A DNA stretch of 64,000 nt from Natrinema ejinorense (GTDB lineage: Archaea; Halobacteriota; Halobacteria; Halobacteriales; Natrialbaceae): NCBI RefSeq assembly GCF_002494345.1, contig NZ_NXNI01000001.1:1054001-1118000 (forward strand), given 5' to 3'. Numbering within the stretch: the stretch's first letter is position 1; the number at the start of each line of letters is the position of its first letter. Shown piece after piece: positions 1 to 9,394 of this stretch. Made by a program: the position numbers and the translations under genes. The notes below the pieces were generated by a model that worked only from the letters and a program-made list of their open reading frames with translations, was not told the origin of the DNA and made no database searches.

Positions 1-1451
1 AAGCGGCCGTCGGTGATGAGCGCGACGTCTTCGGCGTGGCCCTGGCCGGCGACCGCGCTCGTGACGCCCAGCATCTCGCGCATGCCGGGCCCACCCTGTG
101 GCCCCTCGTTGCGGATGACGATCACGTCGCCGCTCTCGACGTGGCCTTCCTGGACGTACGCCATCGCGTTTTCCTCGTTCTCGAAGACGCGGACGGGTCC
201 TTCGTGGTGGAGGTCGTCGTCGCCGGTGACCTTGAGGACCGAGCCGCCCGGCGCGAGGTTGCCCGTCAGGATCCGGATCGCACCCTGCTCGTTTTTGGGC
301 TCGTCGACGGTGTAGAGGAAGTCGACGTCTAATTCCTCGATCGTTGGCGGATCGATTCGCTCGAGTTCCTCGCCGATCGTGTTCCCCGTGACCGTCAGCG
401 CGTCGCCGTGGAGCAGATCGGCCTCGTGGAGGGCGTTCAGAACGACCGGAACGCCGCCGACCTCGTGGAGGTCGTTCATCACGCGCGTACCGCCGGGCTG
501 GAGGTCGGCGATCTTCGGGGTCCGCCGACTGACCTCGTCGAACTCCTCGATGGAGAGGTCGACGCCGGCCTCGGCGGCCATCGCAAGCAGGTGGAGCACG
601 GCGTTGGTCGAGCCGCCGACGGCGACCTGCAGGGCGATGGCGTTCTCGAACGACTCCTTGCTGAGGAAATCCGACGGCTTGCGCTGTGCTTCGACGGCCT
701 CGACGGCGAGTTCGCCGGCTTCGCGGGCGACGTCGTATCGCGATTCGTCCTCGGCGGGCGGGCTGGCGCTGCCCAGCGGCGCGAAGCCGAGCGCTTCCGA
801 GATCGATGCCATCGTGTTGGCGGTGAACATGCCGCCACAGGAGCCCGCGCCGGGACAGGCGTTGCGCTCCATCTCGTCGAGTTCTTCGCCGGACATCTCG
901 CCGTCCGCGACGGCACCGACGCCCTCGAAGAGGTTCTGGACGGTGACTTCCCGACCCTCGTGCTCGCCGGGCATGATCGAACCGCCATAGAGGAAGACCG
1001 AGGGGAGGTCAGTCCGGATCGAGGCCATCATCATCCCGGGCATGTTCTTGTCACAGCCGCCGATGGTGACCAGCCCGTCCATGCGCTCGCCGAAGGAGAC
1101 GAGTTCGACGGAGTCGGCGATGAGTTCCCGGGAGATCAACGAGGCCTTCATCCCCTCGGTTCCCATCGAAATCGCGTCGGAAATCGTGATCGTCCCGAAC
1201 TCGATGGGCATCCCACCGCTCTCGTCGATCCCCTCGAGGGCCGATTCGGCGACGTCGTCGAGGTGGACGTTACACGGCGTGATGTCGGCCGCGGGATTGG
1301 GCACGCCGATCATCGGCGATCCGAAGTCCTCGTCGTCGAACCCCATTGCACGGAACATCGCGCGGTGTGGTGCCTTGTCCGGCCCCTCCGTCACTTCGCG
1401 GCTCCGCAACTGCTCGTCTTTCCCGTAGTCGAACTCGTCGTCGCTGCTCAT
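1..1451 (-). CDS. ilvD: Dihydroxy-acid dehydratase (C-terminus cut by window edge)
   Basis: IlvD dehydrates 2,3-dihydroxy-isovalerate and 2,3-dihydroxy-3-methylvalerate in cytoplasmic valine and isoleucine synthesis. About 483 residues of a roughly 570-residue family are visible, and the reading frame runs off the left edge without a stop. Iron-sulfur motifs are present: TPCNVH (Cys60), GGCDKNMPG (Cys133) and CPGAGSCGGMF (Cys199, Cys205). The ATG at 1451 is favoured because a TATA box lies about 27 bp upstream. The call is secure; only the C-terminus is missing. Confidence 0.97.
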   Translation of the reverse strand, partial: MSSDDEFDYGKDEQLRSREVTEGPDKAPHRAMFRAMGFDDEDFGSPMIGVPNPAADITPCNVHLDDVAESALEGIDESGGMPIEFGTITISDAISMGTEGMKASLISRELIADSVELVSFGERMDGLVTIGGCDKNMPGMMMASIRTDLPSVFLYGGSIMPGEHEGREVTVQNLFEGVGAVADGEMSGEELDEMERNACPGAGSCGGMFTANTMASISEALGFAPLGSASPPAEDESRYDVAREAGELAVEAVEAQRKPSDFLSKESFENAIALQVAVGGSTNAVLHLLAMAAEAGVDLSIEEFDEVSRRTPKIADLQPGGTRVMNDLHEVGGVPVVLNALHEADLLHGDALTVTGNTIGEELERIDPPTIEELDVDFLYTVDEPKNEQGAIRILTGNLAPGGSVLKVTGDDDLHHEGPVRVFENEENAMAYVQEGHVESGDVIVIRNEGPQGGPGMREMLGVTSAVAGQGHAEDVALITDGR

Positions 1452-1473
1452 GGCTCTATCTTGATTCGAAAGG

Positions 1474-1480
1474 GTATAAG
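1474..1480 (-). promoter_or_regulatory. TATA box for ilvD
   Basis: On the minus strand this reads CTTATAC, centred about 26 bp upstream of the ilvD ATG. That is the spacing expected of a haloarchaeal leaderless transcript, and it supports the chosen start. Confidence 0.6.
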
Positions 1481-1608
1481 TCACCCTTTCTCGGTCAACC
1501 CTTCGTGCAACGGCGGCCCGGCCGAACCGGTTCGGACGTTCGACCGGGAACGTCGCCCGCGACACCGTCGTGCGAGTAGATGGGCAGTGACGTACAGTCG
1601 CTACGATA

Positions 1609-2709
1609 TCAGTCGAAATACCGTGCCAACCGCTCGGCCGCTTCTCCGACACGCGGCGTCACGAGCGCGAACCGTAGCCACTCGCTTCGAGAGTCGCCGA
1701 AGGCCTCGCCTGGCATTCCGGCAACGCCGGCCTCGTCGATCAGGCGCTCGACGTTCTCGAGCGTGCCCGGATAGCCGTCGAACCGAGCCATGACGTAGAA
1801 CGACCCGCTCGGGGACGTGTACTCCGCTCCGGCCGCGTCGAGGGCGTCGGTGAAGGTTTCGACGCGATCGCGAAGCCGTTCGCGGTTGCGCTCGTAGTAG
1901 TCGGGTCCCGTCTCCCGGAGCGCTTTCAACACCGCGTACTGACCGGGCCGGGTCGTGGCGACGTTGACCAGCATGTGGCGGCTCTTGGCGTTCGCGGCGA
2001 GTCCGGGTGGGAAGATGGCGTATCCAACCCGAACGCCGGTGACCGCCATCGACTTCGAGACCGCGTTGGTGACGATCCGGTGGTCGGAATCGGTCTCGAG
2101 CGCGCTCGCGAACTCCCCGGAGAGATCGTAGTGGTCGTACACCTCGTCGCTGATCAACACGGCATCGACTTCCTCGGCGATAGCGACGAGTTCCCGCATG
2201 GTTTCGGCGGGGTAGACCGCACCCGTCGGATTGTTCGGCGTATTCACCACGATGGCAGCCGTCTCCGCACTGGCGGCCGCGCGGACATCGTCCGGATCGA
2301 GCTGTCCCGTCTCGTCCGTCGCGACGTACGACTGGGTCCCGCCGAGCATCGTCGTCTTCCCCGGATAGTAGGGATAGACGGGATCCGTCAGCAGGATCTC
2401 GTCGCCGCTGTCGCGCTCTAACGCCCGCGCCATCGCGAGGTAATTCGCCTCGCCGGCCCCGTTGGTCACGACGATCCGATCGGCATCGACGCCCCGCCGC
2501 GTTGCGATCTCCTCGCGCAACTCGAGCAAGCCCTCGCTGGGCGGGTACTGGAACCGGTCGGGCTCGAGGTCGGCGTACTCCCGGAGCCCCTCGCGGAGCG
2601 CGTCGGGCGGCTGCCAGTCGGGGTTCCCGCTGACCATGTCGATGACGTCGCGGTCCGCCGCGTCCGCGTACTCCATCACGTGGAAGAACAGCGGCGTCTC
2701 GTAATTCAT
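1609..2709 (-). CDS. Class I/II PLP-dependent aminotransferase
   Basis: A 366-residue fold-type I aminotransferase, most like archaeal aspartate/aromatic aminotransferases. It shows an ITGNP-like N-terminal motif (VSGNPDW), NTPNNPTG around the middle, an SDEVYDHY segment, the PLP-binding lysine in SKSMAVTGVRVGY, and a C-terminal RFALV segment with the carboxylate-binding arginine. The ATG at 2709 begins MNYETPLFF, a usual family N-terminus; a longer in-frame extension upstream lacks family features and was not used. The substrate cannot be set from sequence. It stands alone, 157 bp from ilvD on the same strand. Confidence 0.9.
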   Translation of the reverse strand: MNYETPLFFHVMEYADAADRDVIDMVSGNPDWQPPDALREGLREYADLEPDRFQYPPSEGLLELREEIATRRGVDADRIVVTNGAGEANYLAMARALERDSGDEILLTDPVYPYYPGKTTMLGGTQSYVATDETGQLDPDDVRAAASAETAAIVVNTPNNPTGAVYPAETMRELVAIAEEVDAVLISDEVYDHYDLSGEFASALETDSDHRIVTNAVSKSMAVTGVRVGYAIFPPGLAANAKSRHMLVNVATTRPGQYAVLKALRETGPDYYERNRERLRDRVETFTDALDAAGAEYTSPSGSFYVMARFDGYPGTLENVERLIDEAGVAGMPGEAFGDSRSEWLRFALVTPRVGEAAERLARYFD

Positions 2710-2854
2710 GGGAGCTACTGGGAAGACCGGTACCGTTTGTCTTTTCCTTTCCGCGTCGAACGGGCGGGATCGGTGTTTTGGATCGCCGGTCCGAGTGGCG
2801 ACCCGAAGTCGGCAACCCTCGCTTTCACAACGGTGCCTCCCTATCGACTCGAGT

Positions 2855-3367
2855 ATGAACGACGATATCGACCGCGACCTGCCGATGGACGTCGCCGACG
2901 CGCTGCGCGACACCGGGGAGACGTTGGCCGTCGCCGAATCCTGTACCGGCGGGCTGATCGGCGCGGCAATCACTGCCGTTCCGGGCGCGAGCGACTACTT
3001 CGATTCGGGGTTGGCGACCTACGCGTACGACGCCAAGCGCCGTCACCTCGGCGTCAATCGCGAGTCGCTCGACGAGCACGGGGCGGTCTCCGAACCCGTC
3101 GCTCGAGAGATGGCACAGGGGATCAGAGACGTCACGGACGTGACCTGGGGGGTCTCGACGACGGGGATCGCCGGGCCGACGGGCGGGAGCGAGGAGACCC
3201 CAGTCGGCACCGTCTACATCGGGATTTCCTATGGGGCACCGTGGGGGAGCGAGGAATCGTATACGACCGTCTCCCGATACGTGTTCGACGGCGACCGTGC
3301 GGCGGTCCGTGCCAAAACCGTCGACCGGGCGCTTGCGGACCTGCTCGCGGAACTCGAGGCGCGTTGA
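2855..3367 (+). CDS. CinA C-terminal domain protein (nicotinamide-nucleotide amidase-like)
   Basis: This 170-residue protein consists only of the CinA C-terminal domain, whose bacterial members (PncC) deamidate nicotinamide mononucleotide. Family motifs visible are AESCTGGLIG (residues 29-38), GLATYAYDAKRRHLGV, SEPVAREMA and TGIAGPTGG. The competence/MoCF-like N-terminal domain of full CinA is absent, as is common in archaea. The ATG at 2855 removes a non-conserved extension and sits about 30 bp after a weak AT-rich box. A diverged copy of the dispersed palindromic element begins 3 nt after its stop. Confidence 0.88.
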   Translation: MNDDIDRDLPMDVADALRDTGETLAVAESCTGGLIGAAITAVPGASDYFDSGLATYAYDAKRRHLGVNRESLDEHGAVSEPVAREMAQGIRDVTDVTWGVSTTGIAGPTGGSEETPVGTVYIGISYGAPWGSEESYTTVSRYVFDGDRAAVRAKTVDRALADLLAELEAR

Positions 3368-3370
3368 GAG

Positions 3371-3464
3371 CGGCCGCTGTGAGACGATCCGGTGTCACTG
3401 GGTCCCGGCGCACCCACAGGCGGGTCGCGGCTGGGCCGGCACTGACTGACAGGAGTCCGTACGC
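3371..3464 (+). repeat. Dispersed palindromic element, copy D (diverged)
   Basis: It shares the 3' signature GCCGGCACTGACTGACAGGA plus GTCCGTA with the other copies, and a left arm of CGGCCGCTGT that can pair, with bulges, to ACAGGAGTCCG at the right end. The centre is longer and more diverged than in the three best copies. It begins 3 nt after the stop of the CinA-domain gene and lies between two plus-strand genes. Confidence 0.6.
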
Positions 3465-3575
3465 ATCCCCGGACGGAAGCGGTCCGTGTACGGCCATCCA
3501 CTGCCGGAACCGACAGGGGCGAGTGACAGTCTCGAGAGAAAACTATTCCCCCGTCGACTTCCCAGATGCGGCTAG

Positions 3576-4061
3576 ATGAACAAGAAGGGGCACGTCCTGA
3601 ATGCCGTCCTGTTGAGCATCGGCCTGGGGTATCTTCTCGAGCCGACGGGGGATCTGGAGACGTTCAGAACGATCGTGATGATCGGCGTCCCGGTCGCACT
3701 CGGGGCGCTCTTTCCGGACGTGGACACTGCCTTCGGCAAACACCGGAAGACGCTGCACAACCTCCCGATTCTGGCCGGCTTTCTCGCCTTTCCCCACGTA
3801 TTCGGCAATCTCGAGTACGTCTGGATCGGGGTCGTGACCCACTACGTCCTCGACGTTGCGGGGAGCAAGCGCGGCATCGCGCTGTTCTATCCGGTCTGGA
3901 AGAAGGAGTTCGGCCTGCCGATCGGGGTCGCGGTCAGCAGCAAGCGCGCCGACCTGATGATGCTGATCGTCACCGTCGCGGAACTACTACTCGTCGCGCT
4001 GGTCGTCTTTCGGATTCCTCAGTGGGGCCTCGAAATGGGTCGGCAGTTACTCGGGATTTAG
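3576..4061 (+). CDS. Metal-dependent-hydrolase-like membrane protein (YdjM/DUF457-type)
   Basis: A 161-residue integral membrane protein with about four hydrophobic segments. Conserved polar groups of the YdjM-like family are visible: N-terminal KKGHVLNAV, GALFPDVD near residue 45, KHRKTLHNL, and THYVLDV in the third segment. These His and Asp residues are the presumed metal ligands. The family is often called a membrane-bound hydrolase, but substrates are unknown. The ATG at 3576 follows an AT-rich stretch by about 30 bp. The next gene is convergent. Confidence 0.72.
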   Translation: MNKKGHVLNAVLLSIGLGYLLEPTGDLETFRTIVMIGVPVALGALFPDVDTAFGKHRKTLHNLPILAGFLAFPHVFGNLEYVWIGVVTHYVLDVAGSKRGIALFYPVWKKEFGLPIGVAVSSKRADLMMLIVTVAELLLVALVVFRIPQWGLEMGRQLLGI

Positions 4062-4117
4062 AGCCGCTGGCTCGAAACCGATCGACCGGCGTCCTGACCG
4101 CTCTCGTGGCTGCCCCG

Positions 4118-5116
4118 TCACCGCCGGTTCGGCGTCCACTCCTCGCAGGCGTCCATGTCGTCCATTGCGGTCTCGTGACGCCCACAGTAGGGCACCATTC
4201 CCTCCGAGGAACGAACGTACTCGAAGTGTTTGCAGTTCCCGCAGTAGCGGTCGGCGGGTTCGCTGGGGGTTTCGGTCGACGATTCGACGATCTCCGCGTC
4301 GCGGCCGTCGCCCGTCTCGAGGGGCGAGGAGATGTCCGAAGCAGCCGACCCCCCGTCGCTGGTGGCGGTGCCGCCCGCTCGGCCGGGGGTCTTTCGGGTT
4401 CCGGCCGTGCCCGTCGCTCCCGTCGATCGCCCCGACGAGCGGGCGTCGACCGAATCCTCGTCGTAGGTGAGCGTCGCGTTCCCGGTTCCGCCGGTCCCAT
4501 CGTCGGCGTTGGTCTGTGTCTCGACGTCGCCGTCGGGCGTGCCGCCGAAGAAGCCGATGCCGCCCAGTCCGCCCGCGTCGCTCGAGTCGTCGACCGAGAG
4601 GACGGTTTTGTTGTGGCGAGTGACGTTCATCTGGAGGTTCCCGCCGGGATCGTTGCGTCGCTTGAAGGTAGCGACGGCGCTGAACAGACACCAGATCGCC
4701 GAGAGGAGCCCGAGCAGGTAGATGGCGGAGACCTCGAGCGTGAGCTGTTCGCCGCCGTATCGCCAGTGTTGGGGATAGGCGTGCCAGAAGAGGACGACCC
4801 CGAGCAGGCAGAGACTCGCGCTGATGGCGGCCGTCGCCTGGACCCGCCGGCTGGCCGGCAACACGACGAAGACGCCCACGAGGATGGTCGGCACACTGAA
4901 CCCAGCCAGAATCCCCGCGACGCGGACAGTCGCGAACCTGGGGGCCAGCTCTCCCGAGAGCTCGACCGCGAACTCGCCGAAGAGGTCGGTCGTCGCCACG
5001 AGTACGGCCACGACGGCGAGGGCCGCGCCGAGAAGCACGAGCGCCGTTCCCGTGTACAGGCGGCGACTCGTCACCCCCGGCGCGGTCCCGTCGTAAACCT
5101 CCGTCAGGCTTGTCAT
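4118..5116 (-). CDS. Haloarchaeal membrane protein with C-terminal Cys-rich zinc-ribbon-like tail
   Basis: A 332-residue protein of a haloarchaeal conserved family (DUF7139 from memory). Four transmembrane helices occupy roughly residues 20-150. A long low-complexity Gly/Thr/Asp linker of about 130 residues follows. The C-terminal 45 residues contain YCGNCKHFEY, YCGRH and a further Cys, a likely metal-binding knuckle on the cytoplasmic side. The start at 5116 (MTSLTEVYDG) was chosen over an upstream in-frame ATG giving MWWDAESL. Function is unknown; the layout suggests a membrane-tethered zinc module. Confidence 0.75.
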   Translation of the reverse strand: MTSLTEVYDGTAPGVTSRRLYTGTALVLLGAALAVVAVLVATTDLFGEFAVELSGELAPRFATVRVAGILAGFSVPTILVGVFVVLPASRRVQATAAISASLCLLGVVLFWHAYPQHWRYGGEQLTLEVSAIYLLGLLSAIWCLFSAVATFKRRNDPGGNLQMNVTRHNKTVLSVDDSSDAGGLGGIGFFGGTPDGDVETQTNADDGTGGTGNATLTYDEDSVDARSSGRSTGATGTAGTRKTPGRAGGTATSDGGSAASDISSPLETGDGRDAEIVESSTETPSEPADRYCGNCKHFEYVRSSEGMVPYCGRHETAMDDMDACEEWTPNRR

Positions 5117-5242
5117 GCGAAGGCTTTCGGCGTCCCACCACAAAACGCTACGTCAGACACATCTCGATTGTCGGAGGGGTTCTCCGTTCGAGCCGGTGAC
5201 GGAAGCGAAAGGTTGAATCGCCGTCCTCGCAAACGAGGCGCT

Positions 5243-5530
5243 ATGAGCGACGACGACGAAGACGCACCGCCGGCAGTCACGCTCGGAGAGCAGACGCCGG
5301 TCGAGGGCGCACCCCTCGCCCGCGTGAGTTCGCGGCTGACCTGGCCAAAAGAGAAGAGCGAGGTCGACCGGCTCGAGGGGAACACGGTCCTTCGAACGCC
5401 CGACGGCCCCCGCGAACTCTCGGCCGTGCTCGAGGACGTCGACGAGACGTACTTCCAGCGCCACCAGGAGTTCGAGGGACACGTCCGGGACGTGATCGGG
5501 ACGGGACCGATTCCGACCGCCGACGAGTAA
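5243..5530 (+). CDS. Small conserved haloarchaeal protein (DUF5789-like)
   Basis: A 95-residue acidic soluble protein. The central part (TWPKEKSEVDRLEG, TVLRTPDGPRELSAVLEDVDETYFQRHQEF) matches the haloarchaeal DUF5789 pattern as I recall it. The role is unknown. It starts at the ATG at 5243 and ends only 4 nt before the GTG of the next gene, so the two are probably co-transcribed. Confidence 0.7.
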   Translation: MSDDDEDAPPAVTLGEQTPVEGAPLARVSSRLTWPKEKSEVDRLEGNTVLRTPDGPRELSAVLEDVDETYFQRHQEFEGHVRDVIGTGPIPTADE

Positions 5531-5534
5531 CACC

Positions 5535-6230
5535 GTGGCCTCCGAGCCGGACCGACACACCGACGATCGGCTGCGAACCCGGTTGCGACTCTCCTGGGTC
5601 CAGAAGTCGCTGCTGGCCGGTGCGGTGTTGACGGTGCTGTGGATGCGGCTCGTCCCCATCGATCTCGACCAGCGGATCGTCCTCGACAGTATCGTACTGA
5701 TCGGGGGGCCGCTCGCGCTGGGGCTCTCGCATGGGAACCGCATCGGCTGGCGGGTCGATCGGACCGCAGTTCGGAACACGATCCTCCTCGCGGCGTTCGT
5801 GCTCCCCTTCTATTTCGTCGGCTCGACGCTGCCCACGATCCGGGCGTTCTACCCGATCTGGGAAACCTCGGCCGCGCCGGCGGCGTTCGTCCCACACGCG
5901 CTCAAACTCGTGGTGCTCGCCCTGGCCGCCGAAACCTACTACCGCGGGCTGCTCTGTGTCGGCGTCAAGGAGATCGGCATCGGTGCGGTGTTCATCAGTC
6001 CGGTCGTCTACATGCTCCACCACACCTCGAAGCCGCCGATCGAGTTCGTCCTCTCTGGCCCGACGGACGTCCTCTTCGGTGCCGTCGACTACAAATCCGA
6101 CTCCATCCTCCCGTCGGTCGTCGCCCACGGCGGCGGGCTCGTCTTGCTCGATTGGCTCGTCCTGCACGAACCGCTGTTCGAGCCGACCCTCCTCCTGCGA
6201 CTGCTCGAGTGGGTGCCAATTCCGGTCTGA
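5535..6230 (+). CDS. CPBP-family intramembrane protein (degenerate EExxxR motif)
   Basis: A 231-residue multi-pass membrane protein of the CAAX protease and bacteriocin-processing (CPBP) type. Motif 1 reads AETYYRG, so the first glutamate of EExxxR is alanine; motif 2 reads VVYMLHH; motif 3 reads VVAHGGGLVLLD. Loss of one motif-1 glutamate makes protease activity uncertain. The start is GTG at 5535, four bases after the stop of the small upstream gene, which suggests translational coupling. Confidence is good for the family and low for enzymatic activity. Confidence 0.7.
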   Translation: MASEPDRHTDDRLRTRLRLSWVQKSLLAGAVLTVLWMRLVPIDLDQRIVLDSIVLIGGPLALGLSHGNRIGWRVDRTAVRNTILLAAFVLPFYFVGSTLPTIRAFYPIWETSAAPAAFVPHALKLVVLALAAETYYRGLLCVGVKEIGIGAVFISPVVYMLHHTSKPPIEFVLSGPTDVLFGAVDYKSDSILPSVVAHGGGLVLLDWLVLHEPLFEPTLLLRLLEWVPIPV

Positions 6231-6346
6231 CGGTCGCGGCTTCGGGCAATACTGCCGTCACACAGCCGAACGTTGCGACGAGTACGACCGAAAGATCGCC
6301 GCCGGGAAACCAACGAATACTCGTGTCGGCGCGGGGTACCCGGCGT

Positions 6347-7576
6347 ATGAGCGGCACCGACGTCGAACCGGCCGACGAAGACGAGGAGACGACAGCGAGG
6401 GACAGCGACGACGGCGCGAACACTATCGAGGTGACGCCGACCGACTCGGTCGACGAGGAGCCATCGGCGCGCGAAACCATCGACGTCGAACCGTCCGGCG
6501 AGCCGATCGACGGCCCCGAGTACGTCCTCTACGGCGGGAAAGGCGGCGTCGGAAAGACGACGATGGCGGCCGCGACCGCGCTCGACAGCGCCCGCGGTGG
6601 CACCCGGACGCTGGTCGTCTCGACCGACCCGGCCCACTCGCTTTCCGATACCTTCGAAACCGACATTCCGGCCGAGCCGGCGCGGATCCGCGACGATGTC
6701 CCCCTCTACGCGGCCGAGATCGATCCCGACGCCGCACTCGAGGACGGAGCGACCCCCTTCGGGGACGCGGCTGCGGGCGATGCGGAGGGGTCCCCCTTCG
6801 CTGGGGACGAGAGCGCGGGCGGCTCCCCGTTCCCGGGTGCCGAGGGCGGCGAGGGCGGCCCCCTCGGCGGTCTGGGCGACATGCTCGGCGGCGACTCGCC
6901 GATGGATGCGCTCTTCGGCGGTGCGATGCCCGGTGCCGACGAGGCCGCCGCGATGCAACTGCTCCTCGAGTACATGGACGACGAACGTTTCGAGCGCGTG
7001 ATCGTCGACACGGCCCCCACGGGCCACACCCTTCGGCTCCTCCAGTTGCCCGAGATCATGGACACGATGATGGGGCGCTTGATGACGTTCCGCCAGCGCA
7101 TCAGCGGGATGATCGACGGCGTCAAGGGGATGTTCGGGGGGAGCGAGGGCCTCGACGACGGGAGCGATCTCGAGGATCTGGAGGAACTCCGCGAGCGTAT
7201 CGAGCGACTGCGAGCCGCACTGCGCGACCCCGCGCGGACTGATTTCCGGATCGTCATGGTGCCCGAGGAGATGAGCGTCTTCGAATCCAAACGGCTGCGC
7301 CAACAGCTCAGGGAGTTCGAGATTCCGGTCGGCACCGTCGTCGTCAACCGGGTGATGGAGCCGCTGTCGAACGTCACCGACGACGTCGATGGCGAGTTCC
7401 TCCAGCCCAACCTCGATGACTGTGAGTTCTGTCAACGTCGTTGGGACGTCCAACAATCCGCGTTAGCCGAAGCACAGGACCTCTTCCGTGGGACTGACGT
7501 ACGGCGGGTCCCGCTGTTCGCCGAGGAGGTCCGCGGGGAGGGCATGCTCGAGGTCGTGGCGGCCTGTCTCCGGTAA
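6347..7576 (+). CDS. ArsA/Get3-like (TRC40 family) ATPase
   Basis: A 409-residue deviant-Walker P-loop ATPase. The N-terminal 55 residues are acidic and disordered-looking, followed by GGKGGVGKTT (63-72), a switch STDPAHSLSD, and VDTAPTGHTLRLL. A Gly/Pro-rich insert (about residues 135-190) and an M-rich amphipathic region (EIMDTMMGRLMTFRQRISGM) may correspond to the client-binding zone. A C-terminal CEFC pair matches the zinc-binding CxxC of Get3 dimers. These features favour a tail-anchored-protein-targeting or chaperone role over arsenite pumping, and no ars genes are nearby. The ATG at 6347 has an AT-rich box about 30 bp upstream. Confidence 0.85.
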   Translation: MSGTDVEPADEDEETTARDSDDGANTIEVTPTDSVDEEPSARETIDVEPSGEPIDGPEYVLYGGKGGVGKTTMAAATALDSARGGTRTLVVSTDPAHSLSDTFETDIPAEPARIRDDVPLYAAEIDPDAALEDGATPFGDAAAGDAEGSPFAGDESAGGSPFPGAEGGEGGPLGGLGDMLGGDSPMDALFGGAMPGADEAAAMQLLLEYMDDERFERVIVDTAPTGHTLRLLQLPEIMDTMMGRLMTFRQRISGMIDGVKGMFGGSEGLDDGSDLEDLEELRERIERLRAALRDPARTDFRIVMVPEEMSVFESKRLRQQLREFEIPVGTVVVNRVMEPLSNVTDDVDGEFLQPNLDDCEFCQRRWDVQQSALAEAQDLFRGTDVRRVPLFAEEVRGEGMLEVVAACLR

Positions 7577-7608
7577 TCGTTCGCGGCTCGCTGTTCGCTT
7601 CGGGACGT

Positions 7609-9120
7609 TCAGTCGTCCGCAGGGAGCCGTCGATCGCCGAGGTCGGGACGGCGCACGTCGCGGTCGGTCTCCTCGCCGTCGATGTCGTAGGGGTACTCTC
7701 CCGTCACGCAGCCCAGACAGAGGTCGATACGTTCTTTGCCGAGGACCTCGGCGACGGCGTCGGTCGAGAGGTAGGCGAGGCTGTCGGCGGCGATCTCGTC
7801 GCGGATCTCCGCGGTCGATTTGTTCGAGGCGATCAACTCCTCGCGGGTCGCCATGTCGATCCCCATGTAACAGGGGGCGACGATCGCCGGTGCGCCGATG
7901 CGGACGTGGACTTCCTCGGCCCCACAATCCTTGAGCAACTGAACCAGTTGGGTCGAAGTCGTTCCGCGGACGATGCTGTCGTCGATGACCGTGACGGTCT
8001 TGCCCTCGATCGTGGATTTGATCGGGTTGAGTTTCAGCCGGACCGCGCGCTCGCGTTCGTCCTGGGTCGGCATGATGAACGTCCGGCCGACGTACCGGTT
8101 CTTCATCAATCCCTCGGCGAATTCGACGCCGTCGTCGTCCGCATCTCGAGGCTCGCCTTCGGCGGTCGTCTCCCCCGCCGCGTCGGCGTAGCCCGAGGCG
8201 AAGGCGCGGCCGGAGTCGGGAACCGGCATCACGACGTCGGTCTCGACGCCGCTTTCCGCCCAGAGTTTCCGGCCGAGGTTTCGACGTGCCTCGTAGACCA
8301 GCGTCTCGTCGATGACGCTGTCCGGGCGCGCGAAGTAGATGTGTTCGAAAAAGCAGTGGGCGGTGTGCTCCTCCTCGACGAGCTGATAGGAGTCGAACCC
8401 CTTGCCGTCGTCTTTGAGGACGACCAACTCGCCGGGCCGAACGTCCCGGACGAGTTCGCCGTCGAGCGTGTCGATCGCCGCCGATTCGGAGGCGAGAATG
8501 TAGCCGTCCTCGAGTTCCCCGATACAGAGCGGACGATTGCCCTGTGGATCGCGCACGCCGAGGATCGTGTCGTCGTGGCTGATCGTCAGCGAGTAGGAGC
8601 CGTGGATGCGTTGCATCGTGTGCTTGACGGCCCGGACCAGATCCTCCTCGAGGAGGTTGCGCGCGAGGTCGTGGGCGATGACCTCGGTGTCGCCGTCGCT
8701 GGTAAAGGCGTGGCCCGCGGCGGCGAGTTCGTCGCGGATCTCGTCGGCGTTGACGAGGTTGCCGTTGTGTGAGAGCCCGAGCGATCCGCTCTTAAACGAG
8801 ACGGAAAAGGGCTGTGCACAGGAGGAGTCGACCGAGCCGGCCGTCGGATAGCGGACGTGGCCCACCCCTGCCGAACCGTTGAGCACGTCGAGGTCGTCCT
8901 CCTCGAAGACGTCCCCCACGAGACCCATTTCGACGTGGCTGTGCTGTTGGAACCCATCGTGCGTGACGATCCCCGCTGACTCCTGACCGCGGTGCTGGAG
9001 TGCATAAAGCGCGTAGTACAACGGACGTGCCGCGTCTCGACCGGCCAGTGAGACGCCGACGACGCCGCACTTTTCGGTCATTCCTGTTCGCCGGGGAGTC
9101 TCGCCCCGCCCATCAGTCAT
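7609..9120 (-). CDS. purF: Amidophosphoribosyltransferase
   Basis: PurF makes 5-phosphoribosylamine from PRPP and glutamine, the first step of purine synthesis. The 503-residue frame contains the Ntn glutaminase Cys in TEKCGVVGV (Cys18), ALQHRGQESAG, SHNGNLVN, and the phosphoribosyltransferase loop VTVIDDSIVRGTTS. A C-terminal CLGC resembles Fe-S-type PurF. Two starts are possible. The ATG at 9120 is preferred because a strong TATA box is about 28 bp upstream; it predicts a 17-residue propeptide before Cys18. The ATG at 9081 would leave four residues. Confidence 0.96.
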   Translation of the reverse strand: MTDGRGETPRRTGMTEKCGVVGVSLAGRDAARPLYYALYALQHRGQESAGIVTHDGFQQHSHVEMGLVGDVFEEDDLDVLNGSAGVGHVRYPTAGSVDSSCAQPFSVSFKSGSLGLSHNGNLVNADEIRDELAAAGHAFTSDGDTEVIAHDLARNLLEEDLVRAVKHTMQRIHGSYSLTISHDDTILGVRDPQGNRPLCIGELEDGYILASESAAIDTLDGELVRDVRPGELVVLKDDGKGFDSYQLVEEEHTAHCFFEHIYFARPDSVIDETLVYEARRNLGRKLWAESGVETDVVMPVPDSGRAFASGYADAAGETTAEGEPRDADDDGVEFAEGLMKNRYVGRTFIMPTQDERERAVRLKLNPIKSTIEGKTVTVIDDSIVRGTTSTQLVQLLKDCGAEEVHVRIGAPAIVAPCYMGIDMATREELIASNKSTAEIRDEIAADSLAYLSTDAVAEVLGKERIDLCLGCVTGEYPYDIDGEETDRDVRRPDLGDRRLPADD

Positions 9121-9144
9121 GGAAGTCAGTAGGGCACCGAGCCG

Positions 9145-9152
9145 ATAAAAAT
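9145..9152 (-). promoter_or_regulatory. TATA box for purF
   Basis: The minus strand reads ATTTTTAT about 28 bp upstream of the ATG at 9120. This favours the longer PurF with a propeptide over the internal ATG at 9081. Confidence 0.65.
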
Positions 9153-9394
9153 CCCCGTGTTTGTGCGTCGAATTCCGTTCTCGACTCTCGTTAGTATCCA
9201 CGTTCGTGCATATCTGCGACGTCGTCACCCCCTCTCGGAGCGGGGTACCGTTCGGCCCGTCTTGTCGGGAATGAGAAACGAGTCGCCTTCCCGTGGCCGG
9301 TCGTCGTGTTCGAGGCCGACCACGCCAGGAATTCCATCCGACCGGTCGATCCAATGACACAGTGTTCAAGACAGTTGCTGCGAACCTATCGCGT

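Noticed and set aside
408-1793. Long open frame (461 codons) antisense to ilvD
   Set aside because: High GC gives long antisense frames; the product is Arg/Gly/Asp-rich without domains, and the opposite strand encodes a well-conserved IlvD.
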